Shown in pieces: positions 16,607-27,100 of a DNA stretch of 32,473 bases. Below the pieces are notes generated by a model. It searched no databases, was not told the origin of the DNA, and was given only the letters and a program-made list of their open reading frames with translations. The position numbers and the translations under genes were made by a program. The DNA is taken from positions 1 through 32,473 of the forward strand of contig JANQJH010000519.1 of the NCBI GenBank assembly GCA_028281705.1, written 5' to 3'. The first letter of the stretch is position 1, and each line of letters opens with the position of its first letter. The stretch is from Verrucomicrobiales bacterium. GTDB lineage: Bacteria > Verrucomicrobiota > Verrucomicrobiia > Verrucomicrobiales > DEV007.

Positions 16607-18274
16607 TCAGCTGAGGCGAGTGAGGGCAAATCCAAGAAGTCCGGAAAAGGTGACGTAGTAGAGGAAAACGAGGGCTGTTTTCCGGATGACATCGCCTTCG
16701 CGGCCAACCATACCGACGACGGCGGAGGCAGCGACGACGTTGTGGACGCAGATGACGTTTCCCGCCGCGCCTCCGACGGCTTGGAGGGCGACGGTCCAGC
16801 GTGGATCGGTGCCAATCTGTTGGCCGACTTCGAACTGGAAGAGGGAGAACATCATGTTGCTGATGGTATTGCTCCCGGCGACGAAGGCGCCGATGCCTCC
16901 GATGAGAGGGGCAAAGCAAGGCCATGCCTGTCCGGCAAGGGCGGCCACGCCGCTGGCGAGTTCCACGGGCATCGATTCCAATCCCGCGAGACCGCCACCT
17001 GATCGGATGAAGACCTGGACCATGGGGACGGTGAAGACGAGCGCCACCGAGGCCGAGAGGAGCATCTTGCAGGACCGCCGAAACCCTCGGACAAAGGCCT
17101 CTCCCTTCATTTGGTGGAGGGGAAGCGTCACGAGGACGACGACAATGAAGATCGTGCCCGGAAGGTAGAGCGGCTGGACGTTGGCGTTGACGGACGTGCC
17201 TAACAATAGCCCTGAAAAACTGAAAGACTTGAGCCAGCTGCCAAGACCGACCGCCGGAAGTCTGGAGAGGACGAGCAAGGCGGCGATGAGGAAATAGGGA
17301 AACCAGGCCTTCCACATGGGGAGAGCAGTGGATTTATCCTCAGGTGTTGACGTCAATGCATTGTCAGGGCTCCATTCACTCTCCCAGGAGTCCCGTGGCC
17401 CAAATTGCCAAACGGGCTCGTCGCGCGGGAGGAGAAACCCTTTCTTCGCTGCGGGAACGACGATGGTGAGTCCGACGAGTGATCCTAACAAGGAGGGAAA
17501 CTCCGGGCCCAGGAGATGAGCGATGATGACATAGGGAATGGTCATGGCGAGGGCGGCAAACAGGGCAAAGCGCCAGAGCCGCAGTCCGTCGCGGTAGGAG
17601 CGGTTGGGACCGAAGAATCGTGTCATGAACGCGATGACGAAAAGGGGGATGAGCGTCCCGGTGGCGGCATGGAGGATGGCGACCTTGGCGCCGATTTCCG
17701 GGAGCAAGGCTTCCCAGCCGTCGAGGCCGCGGGCTGCGGCGAACTCGCTCACCTGCGGAGCGCCGTCGAGGCCCCGCCGGACGCCCACCATGATGGGCGT
17801 GCCCACGGCGCCAAAAGAGACCGGCGTGCTCTGGATCATCATTCCGGCGACCACGGCAGCCATAGCGGGGAAGCCCAGCCCGACGAGTAGGGGCACGGCG
17901 ACGGCAGCCGGCGTGCCAAACCCGGCGGAGCCTTCGATGAAGGCTCCGAAGAGCCAGGCAATGATGATGACCTGGACGCGCCGGTCCGGGGTGATGTTAG
18001 TGAATCCGCTGCGGATGGTGGCCAGGCCGCCGCTCTCTTGCAGGGTGTTGAGCAGGAGGATGGCGCCAAAGATGATGTAGAGCAGGGTCCCCGTGATGAT
18101 GAGGCCGTTCAAGGAGGCGGCCGCGACTTGAAGCGTGGGAATCTTCCAGACGAAGAGTGCGAGCAAGACCGCGGTGATGTAGGAAAGTGGCATGACCCGG
18201 CTCGCGGGCAGACGAAGTCCCACGAGGAAAACGGCGACCACGAGGATGGGGAGTAGAGAAAGCAGGGCGTGCAT
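16607..18274 (-). CDS. lldP: L-lactate/glycolate permease (LctP family)
   Basis: 555 residues, almost entirely hydrophobic with about 12-14 transmembrane helices, the usual length for the LctP family (TC 2.A.14). Typical segments: [21 protein letters not shown] (about 110-130), [14 protein letters not shown] (about 148-161), [21 protein letters not shown] near 465-485 and [17 protein letters not shown] near 515-531. These symporters bring in L-lactate, D-lactate or glycolate with protons. No lactate dehydrogenase gene is adjacent, so the exact substrate is open. The gene diverges from a small PQQ-propeller gene across about 100 bp, and a hairpin follows its stop codon. Start is ATG at 18274. 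Confidence 0.9.
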   Translation of the reverse strand: MHALLSLLPILVVAVFLVGLRLPASRVMPLSYITAVLLALFVWKIPTLQVAAASLNGLIITGTLLYIIFGAILLLNTLQESGGLATIRSGFTNITPDRRVQVIIIAWLFGAFIEGSAGFGTPAAVAVPLLVGLGFPAMAAVVAGMMIQSTPVSFGAVGTPIMVGVRRGLDGAPQVSEFAAARGLDGWEALLPEIGAKVAILHAATGTLIPLFVIAFMTRFFGPNRSYRDGLRLWRFALFAALAMTIPYVIIAHLLGPEFPSLLGSLVGLTIVVPAAKKGFLLPRDEPVWQFGPRDSWESEWSPDNALTSTPEDKSTALPMWKAWFPYFLIAALLVLSRLPAVGLGSWLKSFSFSGLLLGTSVNANVQPLYLPGTIFIVVVLVTLPLHQMKGEAFVRGFRRSCKMLLSASVALVFTVPMVQVFIRSGGGLAGLESMPVELASGVAALAGQAWPCFAPLIGGIGAFVAGSNTISNMMFSLFQFEVGQQIGTDPRWTVALQAVGGAAGNVICVHNVVAASAVVGMVGREGDVIRKTALVFLYYVTFSGLLGFALTRLS

Positions 18275-18375
18275 GACGTCGTCTGTTTAGAGATTCTCCC
18301 GTGTGATTGCACGACCAAAGGCGACTACAAAGTGCGTCGAGACTTATACTCGTTTGCCGGGGGGCGTGGTCTACG

Positions 18376-18708
18376 ATGGCTCCCATGAAACTCATGCATA
18401 TCGGGATCAAAGGACGCGTGATCGGAATCAATCGCAGCTCGGGAAGGATTCAATGGGAGACCCGCCTCAAGGGATCCGGATTCACGAATGTTAGTCTGGA
18501 GGGAAAACATCTCTATGCTGCGACCAAGGGTGAACTTTGGGCCCTCAATCCATCGACCGGGTCCATTCTGTGGCACCAGAGCCTGCCAGGCAAAGGGTAT
18601 GGCTACATCTGCTTGGCGAATTCTCCCGATGGGAATCTCGGGGCGCTCTCGGCCCAGTTGGAGAGTGATAGTCAGGCGGGAGCCGCGGCTGGAGGGGGCG
18701 CCGTCTGA
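18376..18708 (+). CDS. Small PQQ-type beta-propeller repeat protein
   Basis: About 110 residues from ATG 18376 (alternative ATG 18385; an open frame runs back to a TTG at 18307). It contains roughly two PQQ-like blades: GRVIGINRSSGRIQWETRL and GELWALNPSTGSILWHQSL, each with the A/G-x-D/N-x-x-[ST]-G-x-x-x-W signature. After a GYGY segment the C-terminus is Ala/Gly-rich. No signal peptide is seen, so the protein is probably cytoplasmic. Two blades cannot close a propeller alone, so it may oligomerise. I recall similar ~110-residue proteins in related bacteria, so it need not be a fragment. Its function is unknown. Confidence 0.62.
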   Translation: MAPMKLMHIGIKGRVIGINRSSGRIQWETRLKGSGFTNVSLEGKHLYAATKGELWALNPSTGSILWHQSLPGKGYGYICLANSPDGNLGALSAQLESDSQAGAAAGGGAV

Positions 18709-18771
18709 GGAGGGGAGGGAGGGAATGCTTCGGTGAAAGGGTGATCGGGTGGTTATTGGTTAGCACCCCAA

Positions 18772-18816
18772 CCCTTCGGGACTTATCCCAGAAGTAACGA
18801 AGGGACTAAAGTCCCT
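18772..18816. repeat. Compound inverted repeat between convergent genes
   Basis: CCCTTCG (18772-18778) is inverted as CGAAGGG (18798-18804), and a second palindrome AGGGACT (18801-18807) / AGTCCCT (18810-18816) overlaps it. The two hairpins share bases, so they are mutually exclusive. They sit in the 134 bp between two genes that converge (18708 and 18843) and may serve as a bidirectional terminator or be a dispersed palindromic repeat. Confidence 0.5.
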
Positions 18817-18842
18817 GCCACTTTCCCGGAATTTGGCTCCGC

Positions 18843-21800
18843 CTATTTGGAAGCGTCGGGTTGGGCGCCGTAGGCCTTCCGCAGAAATGCGATGAGATTG
18901 GCGACGTCCTCGGGAGTCATCGCCTCGTGCAAGTTGCCGGGCATGAGAGAGATGCTAGACGTCGTCATGCTGGCAATGTCCCGCCGCAGGACCACCGCCG
19001 TAGAGCCATCGGCCTGTCGCATTGTCAGGCTAGTGGGGGACTCGGAGGCCAGCAGACCGGCAAAGGATTGACCTTGGTTCGTGCTCACGATGTAGAGAGT
19101 GTATTCGGGGTCGATCTTGCTGCTGGGATCGAGGAGGTCGACGAGGATGGTTTCGTCCGGTTTCGTCGTGATGCTGCCCAGTGACGGGCCGATGTCGGTC
19201 CCCTGGTCGCCCAACTGGTGGCACAGGAGGCAGTTCTGGCCAAAGACGGCCTCACCCGATTGGAGATCGCGAGGGCCACTGAGTGCCTTCTGATAGCGGG
19301 CGAGTCGTTCTTCCAAGTCATGGTCGGCCGCCTGCCCGTCCTCGAAGACGCCTTGGGCTTCACGGGCGATCTCAGCATCGCGGCTCGAAATGAGTTTTTC
19401 CCGATCGACTTCGCGGATCTCGCTCGGTTTCACCGTGCCTTCCTTGAGGGCTGAGAGAAGGGCAGGGAGACGATTTTCCCGGGCGAGTATTTGGCTGAGG
19501 ACCGCCTTTCGGGTGAGCGGTGAGAGGCGGGCCCAGTTGTTTAGCAAGACGGCGCTCACCGTCGGATCCTCTTTGGCTCCGAGGGCGGCGATGGCGGCCA
19601 ACTGCAAGACTGGAGGATGTCGGGCATCGAGCATCGACTGAGCCACCGGTATCAGCCGGGGTAGTGGGGCATGTGTCAGAAGCTTCAGAGCCTCCTCGCG
19701 CGAACCCGTTTCCGCGGTCTCATCCAGAGCCTCGGTGGCGGCCCTGTCAAAGTATCCATCCACGATATCATTGGACTCCATGATATCGAGTGCGGCGGCG
19801 AGTTCGACAACGAGCGCAGGTACTACCCCTTCACCGTCCCCTTCCAAAAGGGGCACGAGGCTCGTCCAACTCTCAAGGGCGCCGGGTAAAGGCGAAGATC
19901 GCGAGGAGAGTCCGGCAATGAGGCCTTCGAGACAGGCGTGCTGTGTCTTTTTTTCGAACTCCACGATTTTCGGTAGCACATCAGATAGTGTGGAATCATC
20001 GCGACTGGCGAAAGTTTTGGCCAGGGGGGTAACCAAGCTGGCGCTGCCCTGGCTTGAGGAAGCATCGTCCATCACGCCTAACAACAGGTCGCCTACCTGA
20101 TGATGGTTGGACGAACTGAGGATCGCGGCGTCCATCCATCGATCAGTGCCGTGATTCCGGGCGAGTATCCGCAGGGTTTCGGTGACTTCGGGTCCCGGTG
20201 CCTCTCCCAGGGTCATGGCTAACTGAAGCCGGACGCTCGGGTCGGGATCGGCGGACAGGGAAAGAACTCTCGACAACAAGGATTCGCTCGCGGGCCCCTC
20301 CAGCCGGGGAGCGGCCTGTTTCAGGGCGTGCAGGCGAACGCCATAGTCGGCGTGCTCCAGGGCCGGCAGCACGTCCGCCGGAGCGAGCGACTCCAGGCCG
20401 GCGAGGGTGTAGAGGGCGTGGATCATAGCCTCGGCGGAGGCGGAGGCATCACGGAGGCGTTGTCTGAGGATGGCGTTGCCCCCCAGATCCTGGCGCTCCA
20501 CGAGCAAGCGCTGGGCGGTGTGCCGGCGCCAGGCGATCGGAGAACCGGTGGCGTGGGCGAGGTCCGTCGACGAACGGCCGGCGAGGTTGACAGGACGAGG
20601 TTCGAGCCGTGCGTCTTCCGGCAGGAGCCTCCAGAGACGGCCATGTGCGTGGCCTTTGTCCAGTCCGTACTGCTGTTGGAGGAAGCGGGGAATGGCGGAG
20701 TAGTCCTCGATGATTTCGCGGTACATGTCGACGATGTGAAGGGCGCCATGTGGCCCCGCCCGAAGGTTCATGGGCCGGAACCATTGATCGGTGGAGGCGA
20801 GGAATTCGGAGGTTTGCTCATCGGACGCCCGTTCAGCCCGGTATCCCGGTCCATCCCGATGTAGGAGGCAACGGTGGACAATGTTGAGTGAGGGTTCGCA
20901 GTAGAAGAGATTTCCCCGGAACCGGGGTGGGAAGAGAGGATCGCCGTAATAGGTCGTGCTGCATCCACCGGAGAAGTAGATACTGGTGGTTTCGTGAGAG
21001 CCGTAGAACTTCACCCAGGCGGGATCTTGGCCTCGACGAACGCGCCAGGGGTGCGGTTTGCTGATGCGATAGCCGCGGTTGTGGCCTGCCGCCGTATGAT
21101 TCGATCTCGGTGTGGCGACAAAGGGGTTTCTCTTGAGGTAATGATAGGGGAGCGGCAGAGCGTAGATGGCGGGCTGGCCACCGGAGGAGGGGAAACGATG
21201 GCCCACGGCATTCATCGTCATCCCGAAAGTGCCGACCCGGCCGTTGACCGGTTCGATGGCCGATCCGTCGGGCTTGATCCTGAAATCTGAACTCCCGAGT
21301 TTCACGGGCGCCTTCAAGTGGGGACCTGTGATCGTTCCACCGTCGCCGCCGCTGCCGACATAGATCCAGTTGTCCGGGCCCCAGCGGGGGTTGTTAATGC
21401 CGCGTTCCAACACGTGGATGTCGAAGCCGGTGAAGAGCGTTTGGCGGACGTCGGGTTTGCCGTCACCATCGCGATCGGCGAAGTAGATTATGTCAGGGGC
21501 GCAGGTCACGAGTACGCCGCCGCGTGCGGGGACCACGCCGTAGCATGGCGGGAGGTCATCGGCCCAGATCTCGGCGTGGTCCATCCGGCCGTCGCCATCG
21601 CGGTCGCTTAGCAGTTTGAGGACGCCGTATTGCCGGGCCTTGGCTTTTTCGGCGATCTCGCCCCCCTGGAGTTCCCAGCGGATGCGGCGCACCTGTTTGT
21701 CGAGGACGCCGGTCTGATTGAGTTGCTCCGTATCGATGTGCCCCTCGATGTTGTAACCGTGGAGTTCGCAGACGAAGAGTCGTCCCCACTCGTCAAAGGC

Positions 21801-22010
21801 GATGCAAGACGGTTCCTCGACGATCGGTTCGCTGGCAATGAGTTCGAGGCGGAAACCCTCTGGAAGTTGGATCCGGGCGGCGCTCTGCTCAGGTGACAGC
21901 GGCTGGGGTGCGTCCTTCGCGGGTTGGATCTCAGCTCGTGAGAGGGACGAAAGGAACACGAAGATGACGAACGCAAGAAGGCGACTGGATATTCGGAAGG
22001 GAACAATCAA
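18843..22010 (-). CDS. Exported propeller-HEAT-cytochrome c protein (PVC-type membrane-bound dehydrogenase family)
   Basis: 1,055 residues, start TTG at 22010 (no ATG or GTG in range), signal peptide about 1-26. An N-terminal six-bladed propeller of the sugar/sorbosone dehydrogenase type covers about 45-470, with calcium-loop-like repeats DRDGDGRMD and DRDGDGKPD and the GINNPRWGPDNWIYVGSG signature. HEAT-like helical repeats span about 490-880. A c-type cytochrome domain carries the heme motif CLLCH at 927-931 in a GxxxFxxNCxxCH context, with a likely Met ligand in the C-terminal part. This is the standard layout of a large PVC family presumed to oxidise sugars or alcohols in the periplasm. 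True substrates are unknown. The DUF1552 gene lies upstream on the same strand, 108 bp away. Confidence 0.85.
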   Translation of the reverse strand: MIVPFRISSRLLAFVIFVFLSSLSRAEIQPAKDAPQPLSPEQSAARIQLPEGFRLELIASEPIVEEPSCIAFDEWGRLFVCELHGYNIEGHIDTEQLNQTGVLDKQVRRIRWELQGGEIAEKAKARQYGVLKLLSDRDGDGRMDHAEIWADDLPPCYGVVPARGGVLVTCAPDIIYFADRDGDGKPDVRQTLFTGFDIHVLERGINNPRWGPDNWIYVGSGGDGGTITGPHLKAPVKLGSSDFRIKPDGSAIEPVNGRVGTFGMTMNAVGHRFPSSGGQPAIYALPLPYHYLKRNPFVATPRSNHTAAGHNRGYRISKPHPWRVRRGQDPAWVKFYGSHETTSIYFSGGCSTTYYGDPLFPPRFRGNLFYCEPSLNIVHRCLLHRDGPGYRAERASDEQTSEFLASTDQWFRPMNLRAGPHGALHIVDMYREIIEDYSAIPRFLQQQYGLDKGHAHGRLWRLLPEDARLEPRPVNLAGRSSTDLAHATGSPIAWRRHTAQRLLVERQDLGGNAILRQRLRDASASAEAMIHALYTLAGLESLAPADVLPALEHADYGVRLHALKQAAPRLEGPASESLLSRVLSLSADPDPSVRLQLAMTLGEAPGPEVTETLRILARNHGTDRWMDAAILSSSNHHQVGDLLLGVMDDASSSQGSASLVTPLAKTFASRDDSTLSDVLPKIVEFEKKTQHACLEGLIAGLSSRSSPLPGALESWTSLVPLLEGDGEGVVPALVVELAAALDIMESNDIVDGYFDRAATEALDETAETGSREEALKLLTHAPLPRLIPVAQSMLDARHPPVLQLAAIAALGAKEDPTVSAVLLNNWARLSPLTRKAVLSQILARENRLPALLSALKEGTVKPSEIREVDREKLISSRDAEIAREAQGVFEDGQAADHDLEERLARYQKALSGPRDLQSGEAVFGQNCLLCHQLGDQGTDIGPSLGSITTKPDETILVDLLDPSSKIDPEYTLYIVSTNQGQSFAGLLASESPTSLTMRQADGSTAVVLRRDIASMTTSSISLMPGNLHEAMTPEDVANLIAFLRKAYGAQPDASK

Positions 22011-22082
22011 GGGGACAGCGGTCGTGGTTGGGCAACTCGTGCATACCCTGGGAGGAACAGGGAGTCGAGCTTGTCTGACACC

Positions 22083-22107
22083 GGAATCGAGGGGGAATCG
22101 AGTCCCC
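22083..22107. repeat. Short direct repeat and palindrome between two genes
   Basis: GGAATCGAG occurs twice, 11 bp apart (22083-22091 and 22094-22102), and GGGGA (22092-22096) pairs with TCCCC (22103-22107). It lies in the 108 bp between the DUF1552 gene and the propeller-HEAT gene. It resembles the GGGACT/AGTCCC palindrome near 18801 and may belong to a dispersed intergenic repeat family. Confidence 0.35.
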
Positions 22108-22118
22108 AGCTCTTGGGC

Positions 22119-23483
22119 CTAGGCAGAGAGTTCCGTCACCGGCGTCTCGCTGTCACCGAACCTCTCGGCCTGGACTCCCATTTGTTGCAGAGTGAACAAG
22201 TGGTAGTTGGAGAGGCTGAATGAATCCTCAAAGCGGAGCTGGCGTCCGGACTTGATCGCGCCGGCGCCGTGACCGGCGATCACCACCGGGAGATCTTCTT
22301 CGTCGTGTGCGTGCCCGTCACCCAGGCTGGATCCATAGAGGAGCATGGTGTTGTCTAACAAGCTGCCGTCTCCATCCGGCAGTTCTTTCATCCGGCCCAG
22401 AAGGTAGGCGACCTGCTCGTGATGCCAGCGATTGACCGCGCAGTACATGCTGCGCTTGCTATTGAGGGATTTCCACGAGGTTTTGCCGTCGTCATCTTCG
22501 GTCTTCCCGCTGATGTCACGATAGTGGGAGAGGGCGTGCCAGGTACCCTCCACGCCGTCAATGAAATTGAAGTAGCGATTGCTCTGACCGTGATCGAGCA
22601 TCATGCTAGAGACACGCGTGGCGCCGGACCAAAAGGCCAGAGCCATCATGTCGAGAAGTTGTCGTACATATTCCTCGTGATTGTTGGGGATGCCGGCTTC
22701 GGGCCGCTGTAGCGTATCGGTGAGGATGCCTTCCCTGGAGGCGCGCGCGCTCTGGGCCTCGGCAAATTCCATGCGCTTTTCCACGGCGCGAATGGATTCG
22801 AGGTATTCGTCGATCTTCTGTTTGTCGGCCGCGCTGACCTGGGTCTTGAGCGTCTTGGCGTGCGCCAGGACGAGGTCGAGGACGCTCTTGTCCGTCATGC
22901 CCTCCTCGGGACGCCGGAACATGCGATCAAAGATGATGCGAGGCACGGTTTCCCGGCTCGCCGGTACGTTGCTCGCCGTCCAGGAGATGGTATTTCGCGG
23001 AAGATCATTGGAGAAATAGCCCTCTCCCTGGGTGCCGAGTTCGAGAGAGGGGAGGGGCGTTTCGTGGCCCACATGCTTGGCCGCGATCTGGTCCACGGAA
23101 ACGCCGCCGGCGTCGATGCGGCGACCACTGTAGCGTCCGCCGGTGAGCCAGGTGGCGGTCCCGGCGCCGTGACCGTTCCCTCGGGGGGTCCACATGTTCT
23201 CCGGAATGATGATGTCCTCTTTGAACGGCTCCAGTGGCTTCATCCAAGGATTCAACTCCTGGAGCCGGCCGTCATCCGACACACGTTCCGGATGCCACGA
23301 ACCCTTGGCCACCCCGTTGGGGAAATAGAGGTAACCCACTTTGAGCTTCTTCCGTGCGGCGTTGACCACAGCTGCTTTCGAAGTCACCGGCTCCATGACA
23401 TCGAGAAAGGGAAGAGCGAGGGAAGCTCCCAAACCGCGCAACATCGTGCGGCGGGAAAGGTGCCAGGATCGGGGCGTGTTCAT
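22119..23483 (-). CDS. Tat-exported DUF1552 protein
   Basis: 454 residues from ATG 23483 (MNTPRSWHLSRRTMLRG). The twin-Arg motif SRRTMLRGLG followed by ASLALPFLD is a Tat signal. The body matches DUF1552: GYLYFPNGVAKGSWHP, WTPRGNGHGAGTATWLTGG, SVDQIAAKHVG, SLELGTQGEGYFSNDLPRNT, LLDMMALAFWSGATRVSSMMLDHG, HHEQVAYLLGRMKE and NTMLLYGSSLGDGHAH. The HAHDEEDLPVV segment resembles metal sites of the related DUF1501/sulfatase-like fold. DUF1552 genes normally sit beside a DUF1592-type cytochrome gene; here that partner is the giant gene, with a Uma2 gene between. The open frame continues upstream to 23915, but this part lies over the Uma2 gene in another frame and looks non-coding. Confidence 0.88.
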   Translation of the reverse strand: MNTPRSWHLSRRTMLRGLGASLALPFLDVMEPVTSKAAVVNAARKKLKVGYLYFPNGVAKGSWHPERVSDDGRLQELNPWMKPLEPFKEDIIIPENMWTPRGNGHGAGTATWLTGGRYSGRRIDAGGVSVDQIAAKHVGHETPLPSLELGTQGEGYFSNDLPRNTISWTASNVPASRETVPRIIFDRMFRRPEEGMTDKSVLDLVLAHAKTLKTQVSAADKQKIDEYLESIRAVEKRMEFAEAQSARASREGILTDTLQRPEAGIPNNHEEYVRQLLDMMALAFWSGATRVSSMMLDHGQSNRYFNFIDGVEGTWHALSHYRDISGKTEDDDGKTSWKSLNSKRSMYCAVNRWHHEQVAYLLGRMKELPDGDGSLLDNTMLLYGSSLGDGHAHDEEDLPVVIAGHGAGAIKSGRQLRFEDSFSLSNYHLFTLQQMGVQAERFGDSETPVTELSA

Positions 23484-23502
23484 CTTGCGCGTTCGTTTTT
23501 GG

Positions 23503-24078
23503 TTAGGGAGATTCGTCGAACTTGAGGCCGGCGTAGATTTGCCCAACCGGCATCTCGAACTCGATCGACGCAAGTTGGAGCGTGTCGGATTCGGTGAGGA
23601 ATTCGGGGAGCCAGCGATGGGATCTGCGGAAGACGGTGAGGGCGGCCGTGTGCTGGGTGACGAGGACATATTCCTCAAGCGAATCCAGTGTCTGATAGGC
23701 CCAGAATTTCTCGACCCGATCGATACGCTCGGTTGATGGAGAGAGGACTTCAACGATGACCTTCGGCTCCGTGGTGTAGTAGTCGTCCTCGGGAGGAGCC
23801 GATTGGCATTCCACCACGACATCCGGATAGTAAAAAAGAAACCCGCCTGAGCGTTCAATGCCAACCTTGAGGTCACCCATGAAGGGGCGGCACGGCCCAC
23901 CTTGAAGCTTGCCATTGAGTGCTGAAGCGATGTTCAGCGCAATAGAATTGTGGCGCCGAGACGCCCCCGCCATGGCGACGACCAGGCCATCGAGGTATTC
24001 GTGGCGGAATTCGGCCTGCTTCTCCCCCTCGAGGTAGTCCTCGACGGAGATGCGGTCGAGTGCTGCAGCGGTGGCCAT
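23503..24078 (-). CDS. Uma2-family (DUF820) putative restriction endonuclease
   Basis: 191 residues. The pattern matches Uma2 (PD-(D/E)xK superfamily): the N-terminal ISVEDYLEGEKQAEFRHEYLDGLVVAMAGAS, then RHNSIALNIASALN, a PDVVVEC strand bearing the catalytic Asp, and KVIVEVLSPSTERIDRVEKFWAYQTL with a Glu-x-x-x-Ser and downstream Lys. These proteins are abundant in cyanobacteria and PVC bacteria, often in many copies, and their role is not known. It lies between the giant cytochrome gene (30 bp away) and the DUF1552 gene (19 bp away) on the same strand, so it is likely part of the same transcript although it interrupts a usual gene pair. Confidence 0.87.
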   Translation of the reverse strand: MATAAALDRISVEDYLEGEKQAEFRHEYLDGLVVAMAGASRRHNSIALNIASALNGKLQGGPCRPFMGDLKVGIERSGGFLFYYPDVVVECQSAPPEDDYYTTEPKVIVEVLSPSTERIDRVEKFWAYQTLDSLEEYVLVTQHTAALTVFRRSHRWLPEFLTESDTLQLASIEFEMPVGQIYAGLKFDESP

Positions 24079-24108
24079 GGCGTTATTCTATCATCGTTGG
24101 AGGCTGGA

Positions 24109-27100
24109 TCAACCGGCGTTGGAGGGCGTTTGAGCGTCTTCGGCGGGCAAGCGCTTCCATTGGAAGGGATAGCTGTTGACGATCCCGTCGATGAGTGTGT
24201 GGAAGTGATAGTTGTCTTTCTGCACTGCGCCAACGATGCGCTGGACGGCGAGTTCATCGTAGTACTCGAGTTGGCGTCCGAGACCAAAACTGAGCATTTT
24301 GCGGGTGATTTGACGCGTGAGGTCTGGGAGGCGCTGCTCGATGAGAACGTCGCGCAGGCCTTCCAGCCCGGCAAAGGTGCGGCCGTTGGGAAGCTTGCCT
24401 TCGGAATCGATGGCCTGGCCCCGGTGGGTTTCGCGATAACGGCCAAACCAGTCGTAGTTTTCCAGGGAGAATCCTAACGGATCAATCTTGGCGTGGCAGC
24501 CGGCGCATTGGGGCGCGCCGCGGTGGAGGGCCAGTTTTTCTTTCAGCGTGAGATCGCGTTTGCGGGCGATCGATTCATCGAGTTCACCAGCATCGGGTGG
24601 TGGCGGCGGGGGTGGCGTGCCGAGCACGTCGTCGAGAATGTACTTGCCGCGGACCACGGGACTGGTGCGTCCCGGGAAGGAAGTCACGGCGAGTACGCTG
24701 GCGTGTCCCAAAATGCCTCCGCGTCTCGGGTCGTTCAAGGTTACGCGGCGCATGTGCTCGCCCTTGATACCCGCGATCCGATAGTGTTTTGCCAGTTCCT
24801 CGTTGAGATAAGTGTAGTTGGCGTTGATCAAATTGTGAATGGGGCGGTTTTCTTGAACCAGGGAATGAATGAACATGGAAGACTCGTGACGCATCGCCGC
24901 CATGAGGGTATCGGTGCACCAGGCGTTGTCGATCGGATCAAGACGCACGCGGGTGCCCACGTGTTCATACTTGAGCCATTGAGAGGCGAACTCCTCGCCC
25001 AAGGCGCGGGACCGGTCATCTCGCAGCATGCGCTGCACTTGAGCTTGTAGAGTGCCAGGATCCCGCAGTTGGCCGGCGGCGGCGAGATCGAGCAATTCTT
25101 CGTCCGGAGTGGAAGCCCAGAGGAAGTAGGACAGACGACTGGCAAGTTCCCACTCATTCACCCGGTGGTCCTGACCTGGATTGGGAGGAGCGGCTTCGAT
25201 TCGAAAGAGGAAGTGGGGTGAGACCAGGGCAAACCTCGCGGCCGGTTGGATGGCTTGAAGGTGTGAGGCGCCACTTTTCCGCGCCGCTTGGTAGCGGGTC
25301 ACCAGTTCGTCGACTTCGGCGCCGGTTGGCGGGCGTCGATAGATCAGTCGAAGAAACTTCTGGAACAGATTCGCCGGATCGGTTTCTGCGGCCAGCGGCC
25401 AGGCGGGTTGGCGGTCTTCAGCGAGAGCCCCCGTGACGACCGCTTCCGCCGCGCCGATGTAGCGCTCGAGCAAGGTGGGCTGGATGAAAAGGGTGTTCGC
25501 GCTATTGGCGAAGCCGCTGATGCCGCTGAGATCGTGGGGAAAGCCGTTGGCTGGACGAAGATCGATTCCGAAGAGGTCGCGCACCGTGTTGTTGTACTCT
25601 GTGTGGGAGAGCCGCCGCGCGCGTTCATAACCGGGATTCTTGACCTGGGTGTAGTCAAATTCGATCACCTCGCGATTGATCCAGGCCTCCATCGCGGCGT
25701 ATTCCTCGGCTGATGGCTTGGGTTCGTCCTCAGGCGGCATCTCGCGGTTCTTGACGCGTTCCAGTACATTGATCCAGAGGTCGCGGCTCTTGACCAGAGG
25801 CGTTTCTGTGAGGGCGGTTTCCATGTCGAGATCACCTTTGCCCACGGAGGAATCGTGGCATTCGAAACAGTGTTTCTCGAGCAAACCAACGGCGTGTGCC
25901 CGCGCCTGGGCGTGGTCCTCCGTAGTCTCCTGGGCCACGGCGGGCTCTTCGGTCCTCTCGGGGCTGGCCGAGGTTTGTTCCTTCCGGCCGCCTAACTGAT
26001 GGATGGTGTTGTGGATGACGCGCCGCACGCGTTTCCCCGTCGCATCCTCGACGTCGATCTTGATCTCCATGCACCACGTCGGTGCGATGTCGGGGATGGT
26101 GAGAAAGACCGTCTTGCCGTCGGCAGAAACGGTGGCTGCCGTGACCTCGAGCGGCTTTTCGTTGTAATGTCTCGAACCGTAACTCTTCGTCCGCTTCAGG
26201 TCCCAGATCTTGATCTCGTAGTTATCCGTTTGGGTGGCCGACTGGCGGTCCAGCGGGTCGGTGAAGCCGAGTTCGATTCCGGTGCTGCGGGCTTTGAGCT
26301 CGATGGGCAGGTTTTTGGCCTTCCCCGTGGCGCGGATGCGGTAGAAGCCGCCGTCCTGGTGCTTGCTCCCGGCCCAGGCGAACATCCCGGTGGTGTAGAG
26401 TTGACCGTTTTCCGGATGGAACCGGCCGCGCATGATTCCCGTGGGAAAATCGAGCCCGAGGCTCACCATGCCGCCCTGGGCTTGTCCGTCCTCCATCTTT
26501 TCGTGAGGCACAGCAAAGACGCGACCCGTGCCATAGCTCAGGTTGAGCAGCTTGCCGTTCAGGGCTCCCCACTGGGCGTCCTCGGGGACCCAGAGCAATT
26601 CGCCAGGGCTGCGGTCGAAGGCGTTGGTGATCCAGCAAAGCGGCTGTTCCATGGCCTCGTCGCTTGAATCAGTGACGTCGTGATAGCCATACATATTCCC
26701 GTAGAAACCGCCTTCCTTGACGTAGTTGATCCGGTTCTTCGGGTTCCAGTGTCCCTCTTGGTCGGTGACGATGTAAGTGCCATCGGGATTGAGGCAGACG
26801 CCGTTGGCCGCGCGGAAACCCGTGGCCAGAATTTCCGTTTTGGAGCCGTCCTTGCTCACCCGGAGGAGTGTTCCGTGATGGGGGACCACGGCGGCCAAGG
26901 CGTGCCGGGCCGACTTGGCGTAGTAGAAATTGCCCGCCTCATCGATCTGCAGGCCCATGGCGAACTCGTGGAAATGTTCGGTGACTTGGTGGTCGTTATT
27001 GAAACACTCGACGAAATCGATCTCCTCATCGCCATTGAGATCGTGCAGTTTGGCTAACTGATCTCGACAGGTGACATAGATATGGCCATCGACCCACTTG

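Noticed and set aside
23484-23915. Upstream extension of the DUF1552 frame by 144 residues
   Set aside because: The extension is Ser/Arg/Pro-rich and lies over the Uma2 gene in another frame, while the Tat signal begins exactly at ATG 23483.
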